Positions 1 to 7,510 of a stretch of 11,680 nt of DNA are shown here, one piece after another. Source of the stretch: Corallococcus sp. (GTDB lineage Bacteria > Bacillota > Clostridia > Christensenellales > CAG-314). The notes below the pieces were generated by a model. That model made no database searches. It was not told where the DNA came from and saw only the letters and a program-made list of their open reading frames with translations. The translations under genes and the position numbers were made by a program. The DNA lies in the NCBI GenBank assembly GCA_023663205.1, contig JAMPHX010000042.1, forward strand, positions 1 to 11,680. The letters run 5' to 3'. Numbering within the stretch: position 1 is the first letter of the stretch; every line of letters begins with the position of its first letter.

Positions 1-1
1 C

Positions 2-31
2 AAAAAAAACCGCTTGCTTAACGGCAAGCGG
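2..31 (-). terminator. Intrinsic terminator-like hairpin read on the minus strand
   Basis: A perfect 8-bp stem, CCGCTTGC (10-17) with GCAAGCGG (24-31) and a 6-nt loop, is flanked on its left by eight A residues (2-9). Read on the minus strand it is a textbook hairpin followed by U8. Read on the plus strand no T-run follows. The neighbouring gene (99-617) is on the plus strand, so no minus-strand gene inside the window obviously uses it. It could serve an antisense transcript or be the 3' hairpin of a gene left of the window. Confidence 0.5.
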
Positions 32-98
32 CGGTACATAGTAACACGGCGGCATATTGCAGCATACATTACAGCAAAAATATAGTCAGAGGTCAACT

Positions 99-617
99 AT
101 GCCAAAACCGCTTATCTGCGACATCCCCTACCCGAAAATTTCGGAATTCAACAAAGACGTGCGCTCCGCAAAAATAATCTCCTTTGCTTACGCAACTTTG
201 CACGGCGAACTTACAGCCACTCTTCAATACGTGTACCACTCGCACTATATGCAAAACTACGACGCTAACTTTGCCGAAACGCTAAACGCCGTTGCAATGG
301 CGGAAATGATACACTTGGATTTGCTTGGCAAGGCAATGCTCAAAATGGGCGCAGACCCCGTATACAGACAACTTCCGCGAGAACCCGACGTATATTACAA
401 TACGTCGCGTGTAGCATATACCAAAACACCGCCCAAAATGCTGCTTGACGATATTCAGGGGGAAATAAACGCCATTGCCGATTACAAAAAAATGCTATCC
501 TTGCTGGAAAACGAGCAGGCGGCGACGCTTATACAGCGCATAGTAATGGACGAAGAACTGCACCTTGCCGCGCTTAAAGAAATGTATCAAACATACTCCC
601 TCCGCAATTGCAAGTAG
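99..617 (+). CDS. Ferritin-like di-metal protein (rubrerythrin / Mn-catalase-like four-helix bundle)
   Basis: A 172-residue protein with the metal-ligand pattern of a ferritin-like four-helix bundle: Glu37 (in GELTA), Glu69 and His72 (in AEMIH), Glu122 (in GEINA), and Glu152 and His155 (in DEELH). Two ExxH motifs plus two single Glu residues are what a diiron or dimanganese site needs, and the spacing resembles CotJC/Mn-catalase and rubrerythrin. There is no rubredoxin domain and no signal peptide, so it should be cytoplasmic. The ATG at 99 is chosen because AGAGG (88-92) lies 6 nt upstream; an in-frame TTG at 57 would add 14 residues but has only a weak site. No convincing promoter is visible between 32 and 99. 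The exact activity (peroxide reduction, catalase, iron handling) cannot be decided from sequence; the fold assignment is firm. Confidence 0.85.
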   Translation: MPKPLICDIPYPKISEFNKDVRSAKIISFAYATLHGELTATLQYVYHSHYMQNYDANFAETLNAVAMAEMIHLDLLGKAMLKMGADPVYRQLPREPDVYYNTSRVAYTKTPPKMLLDDIQGEINAIADYKKMLSLLENEQAATLIQRIVMDEELHLAALKEMYQTYSLRNCK

Positions 618-628
618 TTTGCGACAAC

Positions 629-660
629 AAAAAAGACAGCGGCAAGCCGCTGTCTGATTT
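629..660. terminator. Bidirectional intrinsic terminator between convergent genes
   Basis: GACAGCGGC (635-643) pairs perfectly with GCCGCTGTC (646-654). On the minus strand the stem is followed by six U residues (A-run 629-634), a strong terminator for the glycerol operon ending at 689. On the plus strand the tail is TGATTTTA, weaker but adequate for the gene ending at 617. Confidence 0.85.
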
Positions 661-688
661 TATGTACTATTGTACGCCTTGGTAATTG

Positions 689-2737
689 TTATGCAAACAA
701 GCCCGCATACGGATAGGACGCCGCCGTATTGGCAACGGTTATTATTGTGAACAGCAATGTGTTGACAACCGCGCCCAGCCAAGCGTTGCCCGTACGTGCG
801 TACAGTCTTCTGGAAAAGATTGTTGCAATAACAAGTACGGGAACAATCGGGAACAGTACGATGTACCCGAGAGCCATATCGCTCTGCCACAAAACGCCCG
901 TTGTACGGAAAGTACCGTATTGAATAAGCATTACAAGCACGATACCGAGTACGTTGAATACCGCATTGATGGCAATCGTCGCCCATTCGGGAAGATTCTT
1001 GACTTTGTAGTTTTGGTTGAATATACTGTTGATTGCGTAGAACACAAAGAATACGCAAGCGTATCTCAGCATTGTCGGAAGCATTGTGGCTACTTCGAAT
1101 ACTTTGACGTCAAAAGTCCAGAAGCGGAAGTCTACCTTCCAAATAGCCCAGTTGATAAATACAACCAAGTACATAAGAGCAACCATCAACGCGCCCATAA
1201 GAACCGTCTTTACAAACGCTCCGAAACCGCCTTCGATACGCGCAACGGCAAGAGGATGTTCGTCATGAGAAGCAAATTCCTCACCGTATTTTACGCGGTT
1301 GATGATGTGGTTTACCAGCCAAGCGATACCCGTTGCAACAAGCGCAAACACGCCGCACACAACCGCCCAAGTTGCAACCCAACCGGTTGTATCTTGCGGG
1401 AAGTACGTATTTTGTGTAAACAGCAAATCGGTCAATCCGCTGAGCCAACCGCTGTTAACCCATTGAATGGAGAATCCGCTGAACAAAGTAACAATAACGG
1501 CAACCACCCAATATGTAACGTGCTTTCTCGGAGTTTTGAGTTCGGGAAGAAGTTCCGTCGCTCCGACTTCGCCTTCCGTCGCTTGCTTTTTGCGCAAGGA
1601 TGCAAAGCACGGCAGCGTAAGCAGCAAATCGGCAAGAGGCAGAACAAGCGCAAAGAAGCCTACAAGTCCCAAAGTGGAGAACAGTTCCTTTACCCACCAA
1701 ATTTGGTTGCCTTCCGCAATGTATTCGTAGCCTGTGGGAGTGCCGAACGCAGTGTAGAAGAAGTTAACTACATATCCCGCGCTTTCCGTCGAGAAATGGT
1801 TGAGCGGGTGAATTTCATTTGCTTCGTAAATTGCACGGAACGGCGCGCTTGCCTGCGCCCCCCCCGCTACTGTTTCGACAGTTCCGTTTACGTAAATTCC
1901 GCCGTTTTTGATATCGATAGCGTCGGCTGTGTTGCCGTAACCCTTAACTCCTACAAAACTTGCAGCCGCTATACTGTGCAGGAACTGACGGCTTATCGAC
2001 GGAGTACCGTCCGGCAATTTACTTGTATAGAAAAATTCGTCGTCCATTGCTTTGAGCATACCGACGGATACGTCGGAACCTGCACCCATAAACGAACTCC
2101 AACCTTGCATAAGACCCGCAGATACAAGCCCCATTTTCCCGTCGTTATGGGTCTTCATTCCATATTGATTTGTTACCCAAGTTAATTTTTCCGAACTTTC
2201 GTATTTATCGGTCAAAAGCACCGAAGCGGTTGTCATACCGCCCATGGAGTGACCTGAAACGCCTATTTTTGCAACGTCTACATACGGCAATGTTGCAAGA
2301 TACTGCACAGCCTCGTATAATCCAGAAGTATTCGTCAGGGCGTCTGATTCCGAAGAAATTTCGTTGTTGCCGTGTCCGCCGCGGTCGATTGTAAGAACTA
2401 CAAATCCTCTGCGGGCAAGTTCTATTGCGTTTTGCAATTGCAGTTCGCGGTTATTGAGGTAACCGTGCGTCAGCGCAACGGCGGGCAATTTGTTGGTTTC
2501 GCTTGCCGTCTTGGGTACAAACAAAATGCCGCTGGCAACCGTGCCTTTGAGAGTAAGTTCATCACCCTCTTTGTTGGTGACTTTTGCACTGTACGCTTCA
2601 TCTCTCAAATCGGTGACGGTAACTTTGTATCCCGCGCTTTGTATCATAGACGCGAAGAAACTGGACAGCAAAATAAGTCCCAAAGCCGCCGCCAAAACAA
2701 TCAAAGAAACTTTGTGTGTTTTGAAGTAGTTTTTCAT
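689..2737 (-). CDS. Membrane-anchored alpha/beta hydrolase with C-terminal polytopic membrane domain
   Basis: 682 residues in three parts. Residues about 9-31 are one hydrophobic helix that probably anchors the protein. Residues about 40-345 are an alpha/beta hydrolase: the oxyanion-type HGY at 91-93, the nucleophile elbow GHSMGG at 162-167 with Ser164, and a candidate catalytic His at 310 or 314. Residues about 352-680 contain roughly seven to eight hydrophobic helices separated by short loops. The hydrolase part is likely outside the membrane (inference from the first helix). The start is set at 2737 because AAGGAAAAGGAAAT immediately precedes this ATG; an in-frame ATG at 2836 overlaps glpK and would put a hydrophilic extension before the anchor. 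It is the last gene of the glycerol operon, 62 nt after glpK. An esterase or lipase role releasing glycerol is attractive from context but unproven; a peptidase-like activity is also possible. Confidence 0.8.
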   Translation of the reverse strand: MKNYFKTHKVSLIVLAAALGLILLSSFFASMIQSAGYKVTVTDLRDEAYSAKVTNKEGDELTLKGTVASGILFVPKTASETNKLPAVALTHGYLNNRELQLQNAIELARRGFVVLTIDRGGHGNNEISSESDALTNTSGLYEAVQYLATLPYVDVAKIGVSGHSMGGMTTASVLLTDKYESSEKLTWVTNQYGMKTHNDGKMGLVSAGLMQGWSSFMGAGSDVSVGMLKAMDDEFFYTSKLPDGTPSISRQFLHSIAAASFVGVKGYGNTADAIDIKNGGIYVNGTVETVAGGAQASAPFRAIYEANEIHPLNHFSTESAGYVVNFFYTAFGTPTGYEYIAEGNQIWWVKELFSTLGLVGFFALVLPLADLLLTLPCFASLRKKQATEGEVGATELLPELKTPRKHVTYWVVAVIVTLFSGFSIQWVNSGWLSGLTDLLFTQNTYFPQDTTGWVATWAVVCGVFALVATGIAWLVNHIINRVKYGEEFASHDEHPLAVARIEGGFGAFVKTVLMGALMVALMYLVVFINWAIWKVDFRFWTFDVKVFEVATMLPTMLRYACVFFVFYAINSIFNQNYKVKNLPEWATIAINAVFNVLGIVLVMLIQYGTFRTTGVLWQSDMALGYIVLFPIVPVLVIATIFSRRLYARTGNAWLGAVVNTLLFTIITVANTAASYPYAGLFA

Positions 2738-2764
2738 ATTTCCTTTTCCTTTTTCTATATTTCC

Positions 2765-2785
2765 ACAGTCAAAATCCTTGACTGT
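2765..2785. other. Intercistronic hairpin between glpK and the hydrolase gene
   Basis: ACAGTCAA (2765-2772) and TTGACTGT (2778-2785) form a perfect 8-bp stem with a 5-nt loop. No U-tract follows on either strand, so it is not a standard terminator. In the minus-strand transcript it sits about 28 nt before the hydrolase start and could be an mRNA-stability or processing element that sets different levels for the two genes. Confidence 0.5.
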
Positions 2786-2799
2786 CGGATTAAAATTTG

Positions 2800-4284
2800 T
2801 TACTGCAAACGCGCCTGACGCACTGCCTTTTCCCAACCGGAAAGTCTGCGCATACGTTTTTCCTCGTCCATATTGGGGTCAAATACACGCTCTATCTTGA
2901 CGTTTTGCTTGATATCCTCTATGTCCTTCCAATAACCCGTATTGAGTCCCGCAAGGTAAGCCGCGCCGAGAGCGGTTGTTTCCACCACTTTGGGACGTTC
3001 CACCTTGCTGTTCAACAGGTCGGACTGGAACTGCATAAGAAAGTTATTTGCCGACGCGCCGCCGTCCACGCGCAAATGCGTAATAGTCGTGTCTGCGTCC
3101 TTTTGCATTGCAAATACAAGGTCGCTTACCTGATATGCAATGGCTTCCAATGCCGCGCGAATAAAGTGTTCCTTCTTGGTGCCGCGCGTTATGCCCACAA
3201 CGGTGCCTCTTGCGTGGGCGTCCCAATAGGGAGCGCCGAGCCCGGTGAAACTTGGGACTATGTACACGCCGTAAGCGCTATCTACCTTGGTGGCGTATTC
3301 TTCCGTTTCCGCGGCGGATTTTATCATACGCATTTCGTCGCGCAGCCACTGGACTATCGCGCCGCCGATAAATACCGAACCTTCCAAAACATACGGCGGC
3401 TTTTGTTCGCCGTAGGCTGCGCCAAGCGTGGTTACAAGACCGTTTTGACTTTTTACCGCCGTATCGCCCGTGTTCATAAGCAAAAAGCAGCCCGTGCCGT
3501 AAGTGTTTTTGATGTCGCCTTTGTTGACGCACAGTTGTCCGAACAGCGCCGCCTGTTGGTCGCCGACTACGCCGCAAATGGGGATTTCCCTGCCGATAAA
3601 CGTCTCGTCGGTTGTGCCGTAAGCGTAACTTGAAGGATGAACTTCGGGAAGCATACTGCGCGGAATGTCAAACAGTTTAAGAAGTTCGTCGTCCCACGAC
3701 AGCGTGTGAATGTTGTACAGCATTGTGCGCGACGCGTTGGTGTAATCGGTAGCGAATATTTTGCCCTTAGACAAATGCCACATAAGATACGTATCTACCG
3801 TACCGAACAGCAGGTCGCCTTTTTCCGCACGGGCTCGCGCGCCCTTGACGTTATCTAAAATCCACTTTATCTTGGTTGCGGAAAAATACGCATCGAGCAC
3901 CAAACCCGTCTTTTGATATATAAGTTTGTCGTAGCCTTCCTGCTTCAATTTGTCGCAATACTCCGCAGTGCGGCGGCATTGCCAAACAATTGCGTTGTAA
4001 ACGGGGACGCCCGTATGTTTATCCCACACAAAAGTGGTTTCGCGTTGGTTTGTTATACCGATAGCCTCTACGTCCGCTACGCTGACGTTACCGCGTATCA
4101 ACGCTTCCACTATTACCCCGACCTGCGAACCTAATATGTCGTGCGGGTCGTGTTCCACCCAACCCGTATGAGGATATATCTGTTTGAACTCCTGCTGCGC
4201 TTTGCCTATTATTTCGCCCTGCTTGTTGAACACAATTGCACGCGAACTGGTGGTGCCTTGGTCGAGAGCAAGTATATATTTCAT
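2800..4284 (-). CDS. glpK: Glycerol kinase
   Basis: ATP + glycerol to sn-glycerol-3-phosphate, in the cytoplasm. The protein has 494 residues, the normal length for the FGGY carbohydrate kinase family. The N-terminal phosphate-binding motif DQGTTSSR is at 8-15. The substrate region contains NQRETT (79-84) and GDQQAALFGQ (241-250), and the second FGGY-type signature is seen in the C-terminal half (LRVDGGASANNF). The start at 4284 has AAGGAGA eight nt upstream; an in-frame extension to 4365 has no such support. It follows the DUF1667 gene by 26 nt in one operon with the dehydrogenase genes, so product and next enzyme are co-expressed. At the position where Enterococcus and Bacillus GlpK carry the HPr-phosphorylated His (motif YHFYG), this protein has Thr228 (ETFIG), like enterobacterial GlpK. 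No glycerol facilitator gene is in the window. Confidence 0.97.
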   Translation of the reverse strand: MKYILALDQGTTSSRAIVFNKQGEIIGKAQQEFKQIYPHTGWVEHDPHDILGSQVGVIVEALIRGNVSVADVEAIGITNQRETTFVWDKHTGVPVYNAIVWQCRRTAEYCDKLKQEGYDKLIYQKTGLVLDAYFSATKIKWILDNVKGARARAEKGDLLFGTVDTYLMWHLSKGKIFATDYTNASRTMLYNIHTLSWDDELLKLFDIPRSMLPEVHPSSYAYGTTDETFIGREIPICGVVGDQQAALFGQLCVNKGDIKNTYGTGCFLLMNTGDTAVKSQNGLVTTLGAAYGEQKPPYVLEGSVFIGGAIVQWLRDEMRMIKSAAETEEYATKVDSAYGVYIVPSFTGLGAPYWDAHARGTVVGITRGTKKEHFIRAALEAIAYQVSDLVFAMQKDADTTITHLRVDGGASANNFLMQFQSDLLNSKVERPKVVETTALGAAYLAGLNTGYWKDIEDIKQNVKIERVFDPNMDEEKRMRRLSGWEKAVRQARLQ

Positions 4285-4310
4285 CGGTATGTTCTCCTTA
4301 ACGTAATTTA

Positions 4311-4676
4311 TTACTTGATACTTTTTACTTCTTTGGTGACTACAAAGTCTACGCCGCAGCCGCAAATATCTTTTACGGCAATGTCGCCTATACGGACGGG
4401 CGCATTTAGCGTAATGCCGCCAAGCAATTCCAAACTTTTGAAAATAAGTTCCTTGGGGATTGCTTCGCGCGTCTTGACCGATACCATGGGGATTACTCCG
4501 CCCTTGACCTTTACCGAACCCGTAACCATACGCTTAGGGGCGGTGACTTCGTTGACGGCATAAGTTATGCCGCGCGGACAAGTGTTTCCGCAGACTTTTA
4601 CATTGGATTTGTCGCTGTCGTCTACCGTAAGACGGCAGCCCATGGGGCAATTGATACAAATCATTTCTCTGCTCAT
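4311..4676 (-). CDS. DUF1667 cysteine-rich protein, third gene of the G3P oxidation set
   Basis: A 121-residue protein recognisable as DUF1667. It begins with Cys7, Cys10 and Cys14 (CxxCxxxC, in CINCPMGC), followed by Cys29 and Cys33 (CGNTC), and has a CGC pair at 105-107 near the C-terminus, so it probably holds an Fe-S cluster or other metal. Its ATG overlaps the TGA of the preceding oxidoreductase (ATGA, 4673-4676), with GGAGGGG seven nt upstream, implying translational coupling. In many Bacillota this family accompanies the FAD oxidoreductase and GlpA-type dehydrogenase found upstream here. An electron-transfer partner or small subunit role is inferred from that linkage and the cysteines; no direct function is established from sequence. 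Confidence 0.88.
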   Translation of the reverse strand: MSREMICINCPMGCRLTVDDSDKSNVKVCGNTCPRGITYAVNEVTAPKRMVTGSVKVKGGVIPMVSVKTREAIPKELIFKSLELLGGITLNAPVRIGDIAVKDICGCGVDFVVTKEVKSIK

Positions 4677-5941
4677 TTTGCGTCCCCTCCTTCAAGTGAA
4701 ATTACTATTTCTTTTGCCGATTTGAGTTGTTTGACCTGTTCGGAATTGAGAGTAATGTTTTCCATTTCGCCCGGAGCGACTACGGGACGCTTTTTGCCGT
4801 AGATTTTGACGCCGTCGGCGCAAACGGTAAGTTCTACCTTTTTGTAGACGTTGGCAACGCGCATTTTTAAGTTGAGCGGTTCGTAATTGTCATCTCTGTT
4901 GAGTTGCTGCGGAACGCAGTATCTGACGCCCTTTATTGTTGTGATTGCAACTTTTTGCGCAGCGGACTTTTTGCCTTTTATGTATTCCGCTGCGCATTTG
5001 CCCGCGTTTTCGCTTTCTGCCGATACAAAGTCAACAAGGTCGTGAACGTGCAATACGTTGCCGCATTGGAATATTCCGTCGACGTTGGTCATCATTTGGT
5101 CGTCGACAACCGCTCCGTTTGTAACATTGGACAGTTGTACGCAGGCGTTTTTTGCCAGTTCGTTTTCGGGAAGCAATCCGACCGACAGCAGCAACGTGTC
5201 GCAGGGAATAAGTTCCGCAGTTTCCGCAATGGGACGCAATTTGTCGTCTACCTTTGCAATTACAACGCCTTCTACCCTGTCTTTACCCTTGATTTCCACA
5301 ACCGTGTGGCTGAATTTGAGAGGTATGCCGAAATCGTTAAGACACTGAACGATGTTTCTGTTGAGTCCCGACGAATAGGGCATAAGTTCCACTACCGCTT
5401 TGACTTTTGCTCCTTCAAACGTCATACGGCGCGCCATAATAAGCCCGATATCGCCGCTGCCCAGTATTACCACTTCTTTGCCCGGAAGATAACCTTCTAT
5501 GTTGACAAGTCTTTGCGCAGTGCCCGCCGAAAATACGCCCGCGCCGCGCATACCCGCAATGTTGATTGCGCCTCTGGGACGTTCGCGGCAGCCGCACGAA
5601 AGTATTACCGCTTTGGCTTTTACTTCCGTAATGCCGTCGGCTGCGTTGACGTATGTTACTAATTTGTTATTTGTGACGTTAAGCACCGTGGACGCCAATT
5701 TGTACTCGATATTGCGCTTTTCCACTTCGTCGATGTACCTTTGCGCGTATTCCGGTCCCGTAAGTTCTTCCTTGAAGGTGTGCAGTCCGAATCCGTTGTG
5801 AATACATTGGTTGAGTATTCCGCCCAGTTCGTTTTCGCGTTCCAATATAAGTATATCGCGTTCGCCGCAGTCGTAAGCCGCCTTTGCCGCGGCAAGTCCC
5901 GCAGGACCTCCGCCTACTATTACAAGATTGCGTTCAGTCAT
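4673..5941 (-). CDS. NAD(P)/FAD-dependent pyridine nucleotide-disulfide family oxidoreductase
   Basis: 422 residues with two dinucleotide-binding folds: the FAD site GGGPAG at 10-15 and a second nucleotide site GSGDIG at 161-166. A CGC cysteine pair (116-118, in LSCGCRERPRG) and a late FAD-contact region (VDGIFQCGNV) are also present. The start is the ATG at 5941, which shares a base with the upstream stop (TAATG) and has GGGAGG just upstream; longer in-frame readings into the upstream gene are not credible. Lying between a GlpA-type dehydrogenase and DUF1667, it most likely accepts electrons from glycerol-3-phosphate oxidation and passes them to NAD+ or another carrier, replacing the role of GlpB/GlpC of enterobacteria (inference). 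It resembles the family often labelled FAD-dependent oxidoreductase or sarcosine-oxidase-alpha-like. Confidence 0.92.
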   Translation of the reverse strand: MTERNLVIVGGGPAGLAAAKAAYDCGERDILILERENELGGILNQCIHNGFGLHTFKEELTGPEYAQRYIDEVEKRNIEYKLASTVLNVTNNKLVTYVNAADGITEVKAKAVILSCGCRERPRGAINIAGMRGAGVFSAGTAQRLVNIEGYLPGKEVVILGSGDIGLIMARRMTFEGAKVKAVVELMPYSSGLNRNIVQCLNDFGIPLKFSHTVVEIKGKDRVEGVVIAKVDDKLRPIAETAELIPCDTLLLSVGLLPENELAKNACVQLSNVTNGAVVDDQMMTNVDGIFQCGNVLHVHDLVDFVSAESENAGKCAAEYIKGKKSAAQKVAITTIKGVRYCVPQQLNRDDNYEPLNLKMRVANVYKKVELTVCADGVKIYGKKRPVVAPGEMENITLNSEQVKQLKSAKEIVISLEGGDAK

Positions 5942-7368
5942 TATTTTGTCCTCCCTTTTACCACTTGGGATTTTCCGCCGCATTTGGTAACGTCGGACAA
6001 ATCGCCTCCCAGTTCGCGGGAAAGTATTTCCATTATACGCGGAGTGCAGAATCCCATTTGACATCTGCCCATACCTGCGCGCGTACGGCGTTTGACGCCG
6101 TCCAAATCTTTTGCTCCGAGCGGACGTCTGATGGCATTGACTATTTCGCCTTCCGTGACTGTTTCGCAACGGCATACAATCTTGCCGTACAGCGGGTCGG
6201 TATCGATAAGTTTTTGCCTCTCCGCATTGGACAGTTTGGAAAACTGCGGTATGCCTTTGCGGTTTGGAACAAAGTTTGCATTTTTGCACAAACCGAGTTG
6301 TTTCGCCACTTGACGGGCAATTTCCACTGCAATGGCAGGCGCGCTGGTAAGCCCCGGAGATTCGATACCCGCTACATTGTAAAAACCTTTGACGCTGCTT
6401 TCGCCTACTACAAAGTCGTTGCCGTCCTCGTGGGCGCGCAATCCCGAAAACTGCGTTATGATTGTTCTGCGCGTAAGTTCGGGCACGGTAAGCAGCGCCT
6501 TGTCAAACGCTTGATTGAGTTCGTCCGCAGTCGTTGCAACGTCGTCCTTGTCGTCCACGTCTCTTGCGGTAGGTCCTACAAGTACGTTGCCGTGCGTTGT
6601 GGGCGTAACCAATACGCCTTTGCCCATCTTGGTAGGCAATTGGAACAATGTGCGGTCGCACAGATATCCGCAGGTTTTGTCCATAAGCACGTAATCGCCT
6701 TTGCGCGCGGTTATGTGCAACTTTTCGGGACAAACCATATTGTTTATTTCGTCGGCATATACGCCTGCGCAGTTGATAACCGCTTTGGCTTGTATTTCTT
6801 CTCCGTTTGCAAATTTTACGGAAAAGACGTTGCCGAGTTTTTCAACCGACGTTACCGTATGCTCGAACAAAAATTCCACGCCGTTGACGTTGGCGTTTTC
6901 CGCATAGGCTATTGTCATTTCGTACGGCGACACAATGCCGCCCGTCTTGGCGTACAGCGCGGCAACTGCCTTGTCGCTTATGTGCGGTTCCAATGCGCGC
7001 GCTTCGTCGCCGCTGATTATTTCAAGGTCGGGGACGCCGTTTTTCCTGCCCTTTTCGAGCAACTCCTGCAAACCGCCCTTTTCCGCCTCGTCAAAGCACA
7101 GCACAAGCGAACCGTTGCGTCTGAACGGAAAATCCAATTCCTTGGCGAGCGCGTCGAACATCGCGTTGCCTGCTACATTGTACTTGGCTTTGTTGGAACC
7201 GACATACGCGTCGAAACCACCGTGCACTATTCCGCTGTTGGCTTTGCTTGTGCCTACCGAAACGTCGTTGCCCTTTTCCGCAACTGTTACGTCGCATTGA
7301 TAGCGGGACAATTCGCGCGCGATAGCCGAACCGCAAACCCCCGCGCCGATGATTACAATATCTTTCAT
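5941..7368 (-). CDS. glpA: GlpA-type FAD-dependent glycerol-3-phosphate dehydrogenase with BFD-like [2Fe-2S] domain
   Basis: A 475-residue protein. The N-terminal FAD-binding motif GAGVCG is at 8-13, followed by the DAO-type substrate domain with SKANSGIVHGG (41-51). The C-terminal domain has Cys399 and Cys401 (CRC) and Cys436 and Cys441 (CxxxxC), the ligand pattern of the BFD-like [2Fe-2S] domain seen in anaerobic GlpA. Expected reaction: glycerol-3-phosphate to dihydroxyacetone phosphate, with electrons leaving through FAD and the cluster. It is first in the operon. The start at 7368 has CGGAGGAAAG just before it; the upstream in-frame ATG at 7419 lies inside the leader hairpins and has no ribosome binding site. 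It is shorter than enterobacterial GlpA (about 540 residues). The family also includes LhgO-like 2-hydroxyglutarate oxidases, but the BFD domain and the glpK/glpP context favour G3P. Confidence 0.87.
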   Translation of the reverse strand: MKDIVIIGAGVCGSAIARELSRYQCDVTVAEKGNDVSVGTSKANSGIVHGGFDAYVGSNKAKYNVAGNAMFDALAKELDFPFRRNGSLVLCFDEAEKGGLQELLEKGRKNGVPDLEIISGDEARALEPHISDKAVAALYAKTGGIVSPYEMTIAYAENANVNGVEFLFEHTVTSVEKLGNVFSVKFANGEEIQAKAVINCAGVYADEINNMVCPEKLHITARKGDYVLMDKTCGYLCDRTLFQLPTKMGKGVLVTPTTHGNVLVGPTARDVDDKDDVATTADELNQAFDKALLTVPELTRRTIITQFSGLRAHEDGNDFVVGESSVKGFYNVAGIESPGLTSAPAIAVEIARQVAKQLGLCKNANFVPNRKGIPQFSKLSNAERQKLIDTDPLYGKIVCRCETVTEGEIVNAIRRPLGAKDLDGVKRRTRAGMGRCQMGFCTPRIMEILSRELGGDLSDVTKCGGKSQVVKGRTK

Positions 7369-7384
7369 CTTTCCTCCGTTAAAC

Positions 7385-7467
7385 AAAAAAAAGCGCCACT
7401 GCAAATACAAACAAAACACTCGGCACAGTATTTGCCGATTGCATCATTTGTATCCATGTCGTGACAC
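7385..7467 (-). promoter_or_regulatory. Leader attenuator of the glp operon, probable GlpP target
   Basis: Read on the minus strand, the leader can fold two ways. Fold A: TCGGCA and TGCCGA (7433-7438 with 7420-7425) form a 6-bp hairpin with a 7-nt loop. Fold B: GCAAATAC and GTATTTGC (7428-7435 with 7401-7408) form an 8-bp stem. They share bases, so they exclude each other. Fold B can stack on a second stem, GTGTCAC with GTGGCGC (7461-7467 with 7393-7399, two G-U pairs), which ends directly at U8 (7385-7392): a terminator. Fold A would break it. GlpP, the glycerol-3-phosphate-responsive antiterminator, is encoded just upstream. Folding is by eye; GlpP binding is inferred from the family. Confidence 0.7.
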
Positions 7468-7484
7468 TCTTTGACTCTTAGACA

Positions 7485-7500
7485 TAAACACTTTTGTTTA
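7485..7500 (-). other. Small 5'-terminal stem-loop of the glp transcript
   Basis: TAAACA (7485-7490) and TGTTTA (7495-7500) form a perfect 6-bp stem with a 4-nt loop only a few nt from the predicted transcription start near 7504. It may protect the 5' end or help GlpP recognise the leader. Confidence 0.45.
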
Positions 7501-7510
7501 TTATACAGTC

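Noticed and set aside
57..86. TTGCAG-N18-TATAGT as promoter of the ferritin-like gene
   Set aside because: Its start would fall after the ribosome binding site at 88-92, leaving the gene without one.
57..98. TTG start extending the ferritin-like gene by 14 residues
   Set aside because: AGAGG is well spaced for the ATG at 99, while the TTG has only a poor upstream site and the extra residues precede the normal family N-terminus.
686..2185. Long plus-strand open frame (499 codons) opposite the hydrolase gene
   Set aside because: It lies wholly antisense to a gene with recognisable motifs, its translation is cysteine/arginine-rich without domains, and it has no ribosome binding site.
5884..7464. 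Plus-strand open frame (526 codons) opposite the GlpA-type gene
   Set aside because: A codon-bias shadow of a clear FAD dehydrogenase; no domains or start signals.
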